DNA of 64,000 nucleotides, taken from positions 3,658,001-3,722,000 of the forward strand of contig NZ_CP033831.1 in assembly GCF_003812745.1 (NCBI RefSeq), written 5' to 3'. Origin of the DNA: Serratia sp. FDAARGOS_506 (lineage in GTDB: Bacteria > Pseudomonadota > Gammaproteobacteria > Enterobacterales > Enterobacteriaceae). Both the position numbers and the translations under genes were made by a program. The notes beneath the pieces were generated by a model that was not told where the DNA came from, ran no database searches, and saw only the letters and a list, made by a program, of their open reading frames with translations. Shown here piece after piece: positions 17,296 to 26,803 of the stretch (within the stretch, counting starts at the first letter, position 1; each line of letters starts with the position of its first letter).

Positions 17296-17876
17296 TAGAA
17301 TTTCACCAGCCCGGTAAAGCCCATAAAGGCCAGCGACATCAGCCCGGCGGTGATCAATGCGATAGAGGAGCCGCGGAATGGCGCCGGCACGTCGGCGACC
17401 GCCAGACGCTCGCGAATGGCGGCGAACAGCACCATCACCAGCGAGAAACCGGCGGCGGCGCTGAAGCCGTAAACGGCGGACTGCAGGAAGTTGTAGCCGA
17501 GGTTAACATTAAGCAACGCAACGCCAAGCACCGCGCAGTTGGTGGTGATTAGCGGCAGGAAGATGCCCAGCAGGCGGTAGAGCGCCGGGCTGGTTTTGCG
17601 CACCACCATCTCGGTGAACTGCACGACCACGGCGATCACCAGAATGAAGGAGAGCGTGCGCAGATACACCAGATCCAGCGGAACCAGGATAAAGGTGTTG
17701 ATCACCCAGGCGCTGACGGAGGCCAGCGTCATGACGAAGGTGGTGGCCATTCCCATGCCGATGGCGCTTTCCAGCTTCTTGGAAACGCCGAGGAACGGGC
17801 ACAGGCCAAGAAACTTCACCAGAACGAAGTTGTTCACCAGTACGGTGCCGACAAACAAGAGCAGGTATTCGGTCAT
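17295..17876 (-). CDS. rsxA: Rsx/Rnf electron transport complex subunit A
   Basis: A 193-residue inner-membrane subunit with six hydrophobic segments, homologous to Rsx[21 protein letters not shown] near the N-terminus carries the conserved Cys region that, with RsxE, holds a membrane-buried [2Fe-2S] centre in Rnf complexes. It is the first gene of the rsxABC half. The 135 bp to ydgK probably carry its promoter. Confidence 0.97.
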   Translation of the reverse strand: MTEYLLLFVGTVLVNNFVLVKFLGLCPFLGVSKKLESAIGMGMATTFVMTLASVSAWVINTFILVPLDLVYLRTLSFILVIAVVVQFTEMVVRKTSPALYRLLGIFLPLITTNCAVLGVALLNVNLGYNFLQSAVYGFSAAAGFSLVMVLFAAIRERLAVADVPAPFRGSSIALITAGLMSLAFMGFTGLVKF

Positions 17877-18011
17877 TGCGATGCCTAAAAAAATAAAAGC
17901 CGCCTATTATCGGGAATCGGCGGCCGGACGACAACATATGAATCGCAGGGGTATTGCCTTTTTTGGTGAAAATTTACACAAATCACCCGATAAAACGTGC
18001 TGCATCCGCCT

Positions 18012-18452
18012 TTAACGTTCGGTAAAGGTGCCTTTGACTCGCTGCGAGCGCTTGATGTAAGGCACCAGCAGCGCCGCCATCAACAGCGGCCAGCCGAGGC
18101 TGCGTACCGCCACTTCATCCGGCACCGGCGCGAAGGCGAAGGCTTTCACCGCCAGGAGCACCGTGATCAGCAGCCACAGCAAGAATAGCTTGGGGAAGCG
18201 TTGCGAGCGCTGGCAAAACAGCCACAGTAGCCACAGGGTGAAGCACCACATCAAGAGCGTGGTCAGCACCGAAAAGTACCATTGCAGGGTAAATGCCTGG
18301 GCGTTGGTCAGCAGGTAGTCGCGCGACTCGGGCATAAAGATCGCCATGGCGTACAGGAGCAGCATCAGGCTGGCGCTGAGCAGGGTGACGATCAGATAGG
18401 CCATCGGGGCCAGCAACCAACCGCCGATACGAGAGTATTCAGCTTGAGACAT
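18012..18452 (-). CDS. ydgK: DUF2569 inner-membrane protein YdgK
   Basis: A 146-residue protein with four predicted membrane segments (about residues 12-35, 58-80, 88-105 and 115-135), matching the DUF2569 family and E. coli YdgK, which also lies just upstream of rsxA. The function is unknown. AGGAAG precedes the ATG. The neighbouring E. coli genes cnu (ydgT) and blr are not found between it and ydgJ. Confidence 0.88.
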   Translation of the reverse strand: MSQAEYSRIGGWLLAPMAYLIVTLLSASLMLLLYAMAIFMPESRDYLLTNAQAFTLQWYFSVLTTLLMWCFTLWLLWLFCQRSQRFPKLFLLWLLITVLLAVKAFAFAPVPDEVAVRSLGWPLLMAALLVPYIKRSQRVKGTFTER

Positions 18453-18683
18453 AAAGGCTTCCTGATTGAAACGGAGATCACAGGCGGCATAGCTTAGCGG
18501 GTAATGCCGGCTTCGTCATCTCTATCAACCGGATAGCTCGGCATCGCGGCGCGTGGCAGCACGTTTGGCTACTCGATGCCGTATTAGGCCTGCTTCAAAT
18601 TAACATCTCATTTACTTCTTGTCCCATCCGGCCGCATGGTGTCAAATCGAAAGGTCTGTCGTGAGCCTGCAAGAGGAAATTCC

Positions 18684-19724
18684 ATGGCTGAAAAAATTCG
18701 TGTCGGGCTGGTCGGTTACGGCTACGCCGGCAAAACCTTTCATGCGCCGCTGATCGCCGGTACGCCGGGGCTTGAGCTGGCTGCCATTTCCAGCAGCGAT
18801 GCCGGCAAAGTGCATGCCGACTGGCCGTCGATGGCGGTGGTGGGTGATGCGCAGGCGCTGTTCGCCGATCCGGCGCTCGATCTGATCGTGATTCCTACCC
18901 CCAACGACACCCACTTCCCGCTGGCTCAGCAGGCGCTGGCCGCCGGCAAGCACGTGGTGGTGGATAAACCGTTTACCGTGACATTGTCACAAGCGCAGGC
19001 GCTGCAACAGCAGGCGCAGCAGAGCGGTTTGCTACTGTCGGTATTCCACAACCGCCGTTGGGACAGCGACTTTCTTACCCTGAAAGCGCTGCTGAATGAG
19101 GGCGCGCTGGGCGAGGTGGTGTATTTCGAGTCGCATTTCGATCGCTACCGGCCGCAGGTGCGCCAGCGCTGGCGTGAACAAGGCGGGGTCGGTAGCGGAA
19201 TCTGGTACGATTTGGGGCCGCATCTGCTCGATCAGGCGCTGCAGTTATTCGGCAAGCCCGACCGGCTGTTCGTCGATCTGGGAGAACTGCGGCCGGGGGC
19301 GCAGGCGGTGGATTATTTCCACGCGCTGCTGAGCTATGGCAATCGTCGCGTGGTGTTGCACGCCAGCATGCTGGCGGCGGCGGAGAGCCCGCGTTACGTG
19401 GTGCACGGCACCCGCGGCAGCTATGTCAAATACGGTCTGGATCCGCAAGAGGACCGGCTGAAGGCCGGTGAGCGACTGCCGCAGGCCGATTGGGGCTATG
19501 ACATGCGCGATGGTGTTGTGACGCTGTCACGTGGCGATCTGCTGGCGGAGCAACCGCTGCTCAACATTCCCGGCAATTACCCGGCTTATTACGCCGCGGT
19601 GCGCGACGCGATCGCCGGCGCAGGCGAAAACCCGGTACCGGCCGCCGACGCCATCGCGGTGATGGCATTGATCGAACTGGGGCTGGAGTCGGCCCGGCTG
19701 CAGCAGGCGCTGCCGGTGGTCTGA
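18684..19724 (+). CDS. ydgJ: Gfo/Idh/MocA-family NAD(P)-dependent oxidoreductase
   Basis: A 346-residue two-domain dehydrogenase. The Rossmann dinucleotide-binding motif is GLVGYGYAGKTFHAPLI (residues 8-24). HVVVDKPFTV carries the family's EKP-like Lys used in catalysis (here DKP), followed by the HNRRWDSDF segment. Members oxidise or reduce sugars and related polyols, and the substrate of YdgJ is not known. The ATG at 18684 follows GAGGA. The gene contains two perfect matS sites (18978 and 19518). A good terminator follows at 19743. Confidence 0.93.
   Translation: MAEKIRVGLVGYGYAGKTFHAPLIAGTPGLELAAISSSDAGKVHADWPSMAVVGDAQALFADPALDLIVIPTPNDTHFPLAQQALAAGKHVVVDKPFTVTLSQAQALQQQAQQSGLLLSVFHNRRWDSDFLTLKALLNEGALGEVVYFESHFDRYRPQVRQRWREQGGVGSGIWYDLGPHLLDQALQLFGKPDRLFVDLGELRPGAQAVDYFHALLSYGNRRVVLHASMLAAAESPRYVVHGTRGSYVKYGLDPQEDRLKAGERLPQADWGYDMRDGVVTLSRGDLLAEQPLLNIPGNYPAYYAAVRDAIAGAGENPVPAADAIAVMALIELGLESARLQQALPVV
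18978..18990. other. matS site (MatP-binding)
   Basis: GTGACATTGTCAC fits GTGACRNYGTCAC fully. It lies inside ydgJ, and a second site follows 540 bp further on in the same gene. Confidence 0.85.
19518..19530. other. matS site (MatP-binding)
   Basis: GTGACGCTGTCAC fits GTGACRNYGTCAC fully. It is the second site within ydgJ. Confidence 0.85.
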
Positions 19725-19742
19725 TCCCGTTCATTTCTCTAT

Positions 19743-19767
19743 GCCCGGCGCAACGTCGGGCCTTTTT
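19743..19767 (+). terminator. Rho-independent terminator of ydgJ
   Basis: GCCCGGCG pairs with CGTCGGGC (one G-U pair, 3-base loop), followed by CTTTTT. Confidence 0.88.
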
Positions 19768-19796
19768 ACGACTTTACGTGCAAGGAAATCCGTTTC

Positions 19797-20801
19797 ATGT
19801 CCTGGTTGCAGCGTTTACGCATTGACAGATTTTTGCTGGTCCTGATTTTGGTGGTGATCGTCGCCTCGTTGTTCCCCTGCGAAGGCATCTGGAAAACCTT
19901 CTTTGAACACCTGACCACTGCCGCCATCGCGCTATTGTTCTTTATGCACGGCGCCAAGCTGTCGCGCGAGGCAATCATCGCCGGCATGAGTCACTGGAAG
20001 CTGCATCTGCTGGTGTTCCTCAGTACCTTTGCGCTGTTCCCGTTGCTTGGGCTGGCGATGAACCTGCTGGTGCCGGGCATCATGACGCCGACGGTCTATC
20101 TCGGCTTCCTCTACCTGTGCGCGCTGCCGGCCACGGTGCAATCGGCTATCGCCTTTACCTCGGCGGCGGGCGGCAACGTGGCGGCGGCGATCTGCAGCGC
20201 CTCGGCGTCGAGCATTCTCGGTGTGTTCCTGTCGCCGCTGCTGGTGGGGGCGTTGATGCATACCCAGGGCGGCAATACCGACGTGCTGCACGCCATCGGT
20301 TCAATCATTCTGCAGCTGATGGTGCCGTTCGTCGTCGGCCATCTGGCGCGGCCGCTGATCGGCAAATGGGTCGACCGCCATCGCAAACTGATCAACCTGA
20401 CCGACCGTTCGTCGATCCTGCTGGTGGTGTACACCGCGTTCAGCGCGGCGGTGGTGGAAGGGATTTGGCACCGCATCGACGGCTGGTCGCTGCTGACCAT
20501 CCTGGTGATGTCGCTGGTGCTGCTGACGGTGGTGTTGGTGATCAACACCTATGCGGCGCGCTGGCTGGGCTTCAATACCGCCGATGAGATTACCATCGTT
20601 TTCTGCGGCTCGAAAAAGAGCCTGGCGAATGGCATCCCGATGGCCAACGTGCTGTTCCCGGCCGCGGCGGTGGGCGCCATGGTGCTGCCGCTGATGATTT
20701 TCCACCAGGTGCAGCTGATGGTGTGCGCGGTATTGGCGCAGCGCTATGCGCGTAAAACCGCCAAACAGCGAGCCGAGGCGGAAGCGCTGGTGGCCAAATA
20801 G
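19797..20801 (+). CDS. Bile acid:sodium symporter family transporter (YfeH type)
   Basis: A 334-residue inner-membrane protein with about 9-10 hydrophobic segments. LCALPATVQSAIAFTSAAGGN (about residues 104-124) is the conserved core of the SBF-like/BASS family, and FCGSKKSLANGIPMAN is a second family motif near 268-283. It resembles E. coli YfeH. Family members carry organic anions with sodium, but the substrate here is unknown. AAGGAA precedes the ATG. It sits between ydgJ and add, where E. coli has nothing comparable, so it is an insertion in an otherwise conserved order. Confidence 0.85.
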   Translation: MSWLQRLRIDRFLLVLILVVIVASLFPCEGIWKTFFEHLTTAAIALLFFMHGAKLSREAIIAGMSHWKLHLLVFLSTFALFPLLGLAMNLLVPGIMTPTVYLGFLYLCALPATVQSAIAFTSAAGGNVAAAICSASASSILGVFLSPLLVGALMHTQGGNTDVLHAIGSIILQLMVPFVVGHLARPLIGKWVDRHRKLINLTDRSSILLVVYTAFSAAVVEGIWHRIDGWSLLTILVMSLVLLTVVLVINTYAARWLGFNTADEITIVFCGSKKSLANGIPMANVLFPAAAVGAMVLPLMIFHQVQLMVCAVLAQRYARKTAKQRAEAEALVAK

Positions 20802-20812
20802 ACCGCAGGCCG

Positions 20813-21358
20813 CTAACGGCAGCCCAGCGCGTCGAGCAGAAAGTCGGCGCGCTCGTCCGGTGAAGCGCGCGGCAGTTCTTGCAGCTGATAGCCATAGCGG
20901 CGGTAGACGGCCATCATCGCTTGGTAGGTCTGCTCGGCTTCGGCGAAAGATTGTTTTCTCTCGCTGTCCTGCGCGTAGATCGCTCGCCACGGCGGGGCGA
21001 TGAACACCGTATCGGCATAGCGAAAGGCACCGATCGCCGCCGTTAAGGGGGCGGGGATCGGCAACCCGCACAGCGTCAGGTAACCGGCGATATCCGGCAG
21101 GCCGCGATCGAAGAACCAGCATGTTGCGCCCGTCGCTTCCCGCCATGAGCGCAGCTCCCAATCCAGCATCCGCTCGGCGAAGGCCTGGCGATCGTCCCAT
21201 GGTAGCGCATTGCCGCCAATACTCACCTGATCCTGAATAATCGCCCGGCCCGCCTCCTGCGAATGCGAGTAACCGCGGCGATGAAGAACGTCGATGAGCG
21301 TGCTTTTGCCCGAACCCGGGCCGCCGGTCAGCACGATGCGGCGTAGTTTGTCAGACAT
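20813..21358 (-). CDS. Small P-loop NTPase/kinase-like protein (AAA_28 type)
   Basis: A 181-residue soluble protein with a Walker A motif, TGGPGSGKST (about residues 11-20), an FDRGLPD segment near 103 that resembles the Walker B/acceptor region of small kinases, and an Arg/Lys-rich lid around ERKQSF. It resembles the NadR-kinase-like AAA_28 family. The substrate is unknown. Its stop lies 11 bp from the convergent symporter stop. AGGA precedes the ATG. Like the symporter it has no counterpart between ydgJ and add in E. coli. Confidence 0.75.
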   Translation of the reverse strand: MSDKLRRIVLTGGPGSGKSTLIDVLHRRGYSHSQEAGRAIIQDQVSIGGNALPWDDRQAFAERMLDWELRSWREATGATCWFFDRGLPDIAGYLTLCGLPIPAPLTAAIGAFRYADTVFIAPPWRAIYAQDSERKQSFAEAEQTYQAMMAVYRRYGYQLQELPRASPDERADFLLDALGCR

Positions 21359-21443
21359 ATGGAATTCCTCTATTGCGTTAGAGTTATCGGGTGAAAATAG
21401 CGATTAAAGCGGAGCAGGCGGGAAAAAGACGGGAGGTGAGAAG

Positions 21444-21463
21444 AAGGCGCCGTTTGGCGCCTT
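21444..21463 (-). terminator. Terminator of add
   Basis: On the minus strand AAGGCGCC and GGCGCCTT form an 8-bp stem with a 4-base loop, followed by CTTCTTCTC, just past the add stop. Confidence 0.7.
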
Positions 21464-21471
21464 GGGGGGAT

Positions 21472-22470
21472 TTAGCCCTGAACTTTGGCGCGCAGCGCCT
21501 GTTTTTCCTGCTCGCTGAGGAAGGCCAGCTTCAGGCCGTTTTCCTGTGCGGTGCGGATTTCCTCCGGCGTCAGCCCGGCCTGCGGTGCGGCGACGCGGTA
21601 TTCGTGCTCGATCTCGATGCCCTGAACCGCCGGATCGTCGGTGTTGATCGATGCCAGCACGCCGTGGCGCAGGAAGGTGGCCAGCGGATGCTGGGCCAGC
21701 GAAGGCACGGTGCTGGTCTGGATGTTGGAGGTCAGGCAGGACTCGATGCCAATGCCGTGTTCTGCCAGGAAGTCCATCAGCGCCGGATCTTCGACTGCTT
21801 TCACCCCGTGGCCGATACGTTCGGCGCCCAGCTCGCGGATCGCCTGCCAAATGCTTTCCGGGCCGGCGGCTTCGCCCGCGTGCACGGTGATACGCAGGCC
21901 GGCGTCGCGCGCGCGGTTGAAGTGGTTGAGGAACAGGCTACCGGGGAAGCCCAGCTCATCGCCCGCCAAATCCAACGCGGTAATGCCGTCGCGGTGCGCC
22001 AGCAACCCTTCCAATTCCTGCAGACAGGCAGCCTCGCCAAAGGTGCGGCTCATGATGCCGATCAGGCGAATGTCGATGTCGCGATCGCGGCAGCCCGAAC
22101 GGATCCCGTCGATCACCGCTTCCACCACGCCGGCGACCGGCAGCTGGTGCTTCATCGCCATGTAGTAAGGGGAAAAACGCAGCTCGGCGTAGTGCAGGCC
22201 GGCGTTGGCGGCGTCTTCGACGTTTTCGTAAGCCACGCGGCGGCAGGCGTCCAGATCGCCCAGCACCGCCACACCCCAGTCCAGTTTCTGCAGGAAGCTG
22301 ACCAGATCCGGTTCAGCGTGGGTGATCTGCACGTGCGGGCGCAGGCTCGCCAAATCGTTGGCCGGCAGGGTGAGATTGAACTGGCGACCGAGGTCGAGAA
22401 TGGTCTGCGCGCGGATGTTGCCGTCGAGGTGGCGGTGTATGTCGGTAAGCGGTAGGCGGGGATCGATCAT
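21472..22470 (-). CDS. add: Adenosine deaminase
   Basis: A 332-residue cytosolic zinc hydrolase that converts adenosine and deoxyadenosine to inosine and deoxyinosine in purine salvage. The metal ligands are in DIHRHLDG (about residues 10-17), the catalytic Glu is in TVHAGEAAG (about 196), and SCLTSNIQT and INTDDPAV carry the remaining ligands. The ATG at 22470 matches the E. coli start. An ATG three codons upstream is possible. A CRP-like site lies 88 bp upstream. Confidence 0.97.
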   Translation of the reverse strand: MIDPRLPLTDIHRHLDGNIRAQTILDLGRQFNLTLPANDLASLRPHVQITHAEPDLVSFLQKLDWGVAVLGDLDACRRVAYENVEDAANAGLHYAELRFSPYYMAMKHQLPVAGVVEAVIDGIRSGCRDRDIDIRLIGIMSRTFGEAACLQELEGLLAHRDGITALDLAGDELGFPGSLFLNHFNRARDAGLRITVHAGEAAGPESIWQAIRELGAERIGHGVKAVEDPALMDFLAEHGIGIESCLTSNIQTSTVPSLAQHPLATFLRHGVLASINTDDPAVQGIEIEHEYRVAAPQAGLTPEEIRTAQENGLKLAFLSEQEKQALRAKVQG

Positions 22471-22754
22471 GCTGGGCACTCGCTAATTTATCGTAGGTAA
22501 AGTGCAGAACAGTATAAAAACAAATGAATGAAACTTGCCATCTTGTTGCATAAAAAAGTGATCTGAATCACAAATAATGCGAAGTCTATCGCATTATCGT
22601 CGTGAATCAGGCTTTCAACACGCTGATGCCAAGACCATCATGTTGCTGCAGTTGTCGCCTTGAACCGGACGTTGGAGGAAGAACGGTGTAAGCACAATAA
22701 ATCTGGAGCGCCGGCCACTATCGCAGGGGCGGGCAGAGGCCCGCCACCCTCGCG
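22471..22754. promoter_or_regulatory. add promoter region and malY downstream region
   Basis: No gene is seen. GTGATCTGAATCAC at 22558-22571 is a close match to the CRP palindrome and suits cAMP control of add. GGCGGGC/GCCCGCC at 22728-22745 is a 7-bp hairpin 10 bp past the malY stop, without a T-run, possibly the end of the malXY transcript. Confidence 0.6.
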
Positions 22755-23936
22755 CTATTGTTCGTCCAGCACCAACCTCAACCCTGCGATCAGCTTGTCC
22801 ATACCGGCCTCCAGCTTGCTGCGCGGGCAGCCGACGTTGAGGCGCAGGAACCCGCGGCCTTCCTCGCCGTAGGTAAAGCCCGGCATGATCGCCACCTTTT
22901 CACGCTCGATAAGCACCTGCTGCAGCGCGCGATCGTCTACGGCCAACGGTCGCAGATCGATCCAGGCCAGGTAGGTGGCCTGCGGCGGGCGCCAACCCAG
23001 CGCGGGAAATGCCTGTTCCAGCCGCTCGGCGACGTAGGTCAGATTATCCTGCAGGTAGTCGCGCAGGGCGTCCAGCCAGGGTTCGCCGTGGCGATAGGCG
23101 GCCACGTGCGCGGCCACCGCCAGCACCGCCGGCGAGGAGAGGCCGTCGCGTGCCTTGAGCTGTTGGAAATAGGCTTCGCGGCTGGTGTCGTCGCTGATGA
23201 AGCCGTAGGCGCCGGTCAGCGCCGGAATATTGAAACTCTTGGAGCCGGAGGTCAGCAGGGCCCAGGCGCCGGTTGCCACCTGGCTCCATGGCGTATGGCG
23301 GTGTTCCCCCCAGACCATGTCCATGTGGATCTCATCGCTGATGACGCGCACGTCATGGCGCTCGCACAGTTCGGCCATCTGCTGCAGCTCGTCGCGGTGC
23401 CACACTTTGCCGGTGGGATTGTGTGGACTGCACAGCAGCAGGATCTTGGTCTGTGGCCGCGCCAGCAAGGCCTCAAGGTGCGCCATGTCGCAGCGCCAAT
23501 CGTCGCCGGCTTTGTGCAGCGGGCAGGCCAACAGCTGGCGTTGGTTAGCGAGGATCACCTTGTAGAAGGCGTCGTAGGCCGGAGTATGGGTCACCACGTA
23601 GTCGCCCGGTACGGACCATTGGCGGATCAGCTGCGCCGCCATGTAGATAACGGAAGGGCCGTACACCGCCGTTGCGGTGTCGATGGCGGCGTTGAAACGT
23701 TGCTGATACCAGTGGCGCAGCGCGCCGAGAAAATCCTCATGCTGCCAGCGGCTGTAGCCCAGCACGCCGTGCTGCAGCCGCTGTTGCAGCGCCTCGAGAA
23801 TGCACGGCGCGGTGGCGAAATCCATATCGGAGATGGTGAACGGCAGCAGGTCATCGCTGCCGAAACGATCGGCGATATAGTCCCACTGGGTGCACCAGGT
23901 GCCGTGGCGGTCGATCGGGGTGGAGAAATCAAACAT
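22755..23936 (-). CDS. malY: MalY: PLP-dependent cystathionine beta-lyase/mal repressor modulator
   Basis: A 393-residue fold-type I PLP enzyme. The PLP Lys is residue 233 in TSGSKSFNIP, the same position as in E. coli MalY. SPHNPTGK (about 170-177) and SDEIHMDMVW are the other cofactor motifs. In E. coli it has beta-C-S lyase activity and also binds MalT, holding the maltose activator inactive. The gene overlaps malX by 8 bp, so the two are co-transcribed under MalI control. Confidence 0.96.
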   Translation of the reverse strand: MFDFSTPIDRHGTWCTQWDYIADRFGSDDLLPFTISDMDFATAPCILEALQQRLQHGVLGYSRWQHEDFLGALRHWYQQRFNAAIDTATAVYGPSVIYMAAQLIRQWSVPGDYVVTHTPAYDAFYKVILANQRQLLACPLHKAGDDWRCDMAHLEALLARPQTKILLLCSPHNPTGKVWHRDELQQMAELCERHDVRVISDEIHMDMVWGEHRHTPWSQVATGAWALLTSGSKSFNIPALTGAYGFISDDTSREAYFQQLKARDGLSSPAVLAVAAHVAAYRHGEPWLDALRDYLQDNLTYVAERLEQAFPALGWRPPQATYLAWIDLRPLAVDDRALQQVLIEREKVAIMPGFTYGEEGRGFLRLNVGCPRSKLEAGMDKLIAGLRLVLDEQ

Positions 23937-25548
23937 GGGTGGCTCCCTGCAGCGCCGCGGCAGGTTGCGCCGTGGCTATCAGTGAGTCTAATTCATCCTT
24001 CACCGATTGCACCTGCGGGCCGATCACCACCTGCAGATTATGATCGTTGAGATGCACCACGCCGATGGCGCGGTTGGCCTTCAGCGCCGCGTCGTCCACC
24101 CGGCTCATGTCGTTGACCGACAGGCGCAGGCGGGTGATGCAGTTGTCCAGCGAGATGATGTTGTCCGGGCCGCCGAGCGCCGCCAAAATCGCCGGCACGT
24201 TGTAGCCGGATTTGCCCACCGTGCCGGCCGGCGCGCTCTGGCTGACGGCGCCGTCGCTCTCGCGGCCCGGCGTTTTGATGTTAAAGCGCTGGATGGCGAA
24301 GCGGAAAATGGCGTAATAGCCGACGAACCAGACGGCGGCCACCACCGGCACCAGATACCACTTGGTGGCGGTGCCGTGCAGAATGCCGAACACCACGAAG
24401 TCGATGATATTGCCGTCGGTATTGCCGATGGTCACGCCCAGCAGCGCCATCACGGTAAAGCCCAACCCGGTGAGCAGCGCGTGGATCAGGTAGAGGAACG
24501 GCGCGACGAACAGGAACAGGAACTCGATCGGCTCTGTGGTGCCGCCGACCACGCAGGCCACCACGCCGGAAATCAACAGCCCTTTGATTTTATGGCGGTT
24601 CTCTGGTTTGGCGCAATGGTACATCGCCAGCGCCGCGCCCGGCAGCCCGCCGAGGAACGCCGGCATTTTACCCTGCGACAGGAAGCGGGTAGCGCTCTCG
24701 GCGAAGCCGGTGGTGGTTGGGCAGGAGAGCTGCGCCTGGAAGATGGTCAGGGCGCCGCTGACGCTGTGGCCGCACACTTCCATCGTGCCGCCCGCCTCGG
24801 TAAAGCGGATCAGCGCCACCAGAATGTGCTGCAGGCCGAACGGCAGCAGCAAGCGTTCGCCGGTGCCGAACAGCATCGGGCCAAAGGCGCCGGCGCTGTT
24901 GATCACCCAGCCCAGCCCGGTGATGCCGGCGGCGAACCATGGCCAGATCAGCGGGATCACCAGGCCGCATAACCCCAGCACCACGGTGGTGACGATCGGC
25001 ACGAAGCGCGTGCCGCCGAAGAACGCCAGCGCGTCCGGCAGGCGGATGGTGTGGAAGCGTTCATGCAGGCGATAGACGATGATGCCGACGATCACCGCGC
25101 CGAGGATGCCGGTATCGATCGACTGAATGCCGAGAATGTTCTGGATATTGTTGGCTTTCAGCACCAGCGGATCGCTGGTGGGCAGCACGCCGGTGGCGGT
25201 CAGGTAGAAATTGGTGCCCAGATTCAGCACGGCGAAGCCGACGAAGCCGGAGAAGGCAGCGACACCCTTGTTCTCACGCGCCATGCCCAGTGGAATGGCG
25301 ATGGCGAACATTACCGGCAGGAAGCTGAAGGCGAAGGATCCGACCTTGCTCATCCAGGTAAAGATCAGCTGGAAGATCGGGTGGCCGATAAACGGCATCA
25401 GGGTGATCACGTCGCGGCTGCTCAGCGAGCTGCCGATCCCCAGCATGATGCCGCAGAAAGAGAGTAAGGCGACGGGCAACATGAACGTTTTGCCCAGGCT
25501 CTGGAAGAACTCCCAGAGGGTGATTTTTGGTTTGTTGGCTGCTGACAT
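23929..25548 (-). CDS. malX: PTS maltose/glucose-type EIICB
   Basis: A 539-residue membrane permease of the glucose-type PTS family. The EIIC domain (about residues 10-410) has around ten hydrophobic segments. The EIIB domain (about 440-525) carries the phosphorylated Cys in DNCITRLRLSV. E. coli MalX can carry glucose and maltose, but its natural substrate is unsettled. GGGAG precedes the ATG. Two MalI-type operators lie within 160 bp upstream. Confidence 0.95.
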   Translation of the reverse strand: MSAANKPKITLWEFFQSLGKTFMLPVALLSFCGIMLGIGSSLSSRDVITLMPFIGHPIFQLIFTWMSKVGSFAFSFLPVMFAIAIPLGMARENKGVAAFSGFVGFAVLNLGTNFYLTATGVLPTSDPLVLKANNIQNILGIQSIDTGILGAVIVGIIVYRLHERFHTIRLPDALAFFGGTRFVPIVTTVVLGLCGLVIPLIWPWFAAGITGLGWVINSAGAFGPMLFGTGERLLLPFGLQHILVALIRFTEAGGTMEVCGHSVSGALTIFQAQLSCPTTTGFAESATRFLSQGKMPAFLGGLPGAALAMYHCAKPENRHKIKGLLISGVVACVVGGTTEPIEFLFLFVAPFLYLIHALLTGLGFTVMALLGVTIGNTDGNIIDFVVFGILHGTATKWYLVPVVAAVWFVGYYAIFRFAIQRFNIKTPGRESDGAVSQSAPAGTVGKSGYNVPAILAALGGPDNIISLDNCITRLRLSVNDMSRVDDAALKANRAIGVVHLNDHNLQVVIGPQVQSVKDELDSLIATAQPAAALQGATHV

Positions 25549-25610
25549 AACCGACTTCTCCCGGCGAAAAGACGAGCAAAAAGGGGACTTCTTATGAGGT
25601 AAAAAGAAGA

Positions 25611-25622
25611 TAAAACGTTTTA
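25611..25622. promoter_or_regulatory. MalI operator at malXY
   Basis: TAAAACGTTTTA is a perfect palindrome matching the E. coli MalI operator core (GATAAAACGTTTTATC). It lies 63 bp upstream of malX. Confidence 0.85.
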
Positions 25623-25685
25623 CCTAGCAAAAATGCGCCGCCAATCACAAATCTACCGTCCGGTTTTTGGCGACAATGCGGCGGG

Positions 25686-25703
25686 CAGTAAAACGTTTTA
25701 CTG
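25686..25703. promoter_or_regulatory. MalI operator at malI
   Basis: CAGTAAAACGTTTTACTG is an 18-bp perfect palindrome with the same core, 69 bp upstream of the malI start and 78 bp from the other operator (centre to centre). It suits autoregulation and possible looping. Confidence 0.87.
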
Positions 25704-25771
25704 AGCTAACGGATTCGGTATACCCTTGATCATTACGGCGCGGGTTGCCCAGGAACGGGTTCGCAGAGACT

Positions 25772-26803
25772 ATGAGCATCAAAAAAATCACCATCACCGA
25801 TGTGGCGCAGCAGGCGGGCGTGTCGGTCACCACGGTTTCCCTGGTGTTGAGCGGCAAGGGGCGCATTTCGCCGACCACCGTCGAGAAGGTCAATCAGGCG
25901 ATAGAGCAGTTGGGCTATGTGCGCAATCGCCAGGCGGCGACGCTGCGCGGCGGCGAGTCCGGGGTGATCGGCCTTATTCTGCGCGACATCTGCGAGCCCT
26001 TCTATGCCGAAATGACCGCCGGGCTGAGCGAAGCGCTCGAGGCGAACGATAAGCTGCTGTTTTTAACGCAGAGCGGGCACGATGGCCAAGGCTTGCAGCG
26101 GGCGTTTGACACGCTGCTGGCGCAGGGCGTCGACGGCATTGTGCTGGCGGGCGGCATTCGCGCGGCGGCGGGCCTGAAGGAGAAGGCGGCCGAGCAGGGC
26201 GTACCGCTGGTCTGCGTGGCGCGCTCCAGCGGTCTCGATGGCGTGGACGTGGTACGGCCGGACAACATGCAGGCCGCCAAGCTGGCCACCGAATTTTTGA
26301 TCAAACGCGGCCACAGCCAAATCGCCTATCTTGGCGGCCAGAGCGACTCATTGACGCGTGCCGAGCGGCTGGGCGGCTTTTGCGCCACGCTGGTACAGTA
26401 CGGCCTGCCGTTTCGCAGCGAATGGATTGTCGAGTGCGATTGCCGGCAGCGCCAGGCGGCGGAAGCGGCGGAGCAACTGCTGCGCCGCTACCCGAACATT
26501 ACCGCCATCGTCTGCCACAAGGCGTCGGTGGCGCTCGGCGCCTATTTTGGCCTGGCGCGCAGCGGCCGCAGCATCGGTTCGGACGGGGTAGACGCCTACT
26601 ACGGGCGGCAGGTGGCGCTGATCGGCTTCGGTGACGTGCCGGAAGCCGAACTGACCGAGCCGCCGCTGACCTTCGTCTCCAGCTCGGCGCGGGAAGTGGG
26701 GCGCAGCGCCGCCGCGCGCCTGCTGCAGCGCATCGGTGACGCCGACCTGCCGGCGCAGAACGTCATTCTGCCGCCGACGCTGATCCGGCGCGGTTCCGCC
26801 TAG
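25772..26803 (+). CDS. malI: LacI-family repressor of malXY
   Basis: A 343-residue repressor with the N-terminal LacI helix-turn-helix (ITITDVAQQAGVSVTTVSLV, about residues 5-24) and a periplasmic-binding-protein-like effector domain. It is collinear with E. coli MalI and divergent from malXY, as there. The ATG at 25772 gives the expected N-terminus. A start 9 codons upstream is less likely. Two MalI operators occupy the intergenic region. The TAG stop overlaps the convergent ampR stop by 3 bp. Confidence 0.95.
   Translation: MSIKKITITDVAQQAGVSVTTVSLVLSGKGRISPTTVEKVNQAIEQLGYVRNRQAATLRGGESGVIGLILRDICEPFYAEMTAGLSEALEANDKLLFLTQSGHDGQGLQRAFDTLLAQGVDGIVLAGGIRAAAGLKEKAAEQGVPLVCVARSSGLDGVDVVRPDNMQAAKLATEFLIKRGHSQIAYLGGQSDSLTRAERLGGFCATLVQYGLPFRSEWIVECDCRQRQAAEAAEQLLRRYPNITAIVCHKASVALGAYFGLARSGRSIGSDGVDAYYGRQVALIGFGDVPEAELTEPPLTFVSSSAREVGRSAAARLLQRIGDADLPAQNVILPPTLIRRGSA

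Noticed and set aside
22758-24050. 430-codon frame antisense to malY
   Set aside because: Antisense shadow in GC-rich DNA. The minus strand encodes the well-conserved MalY with PLP Lys233.
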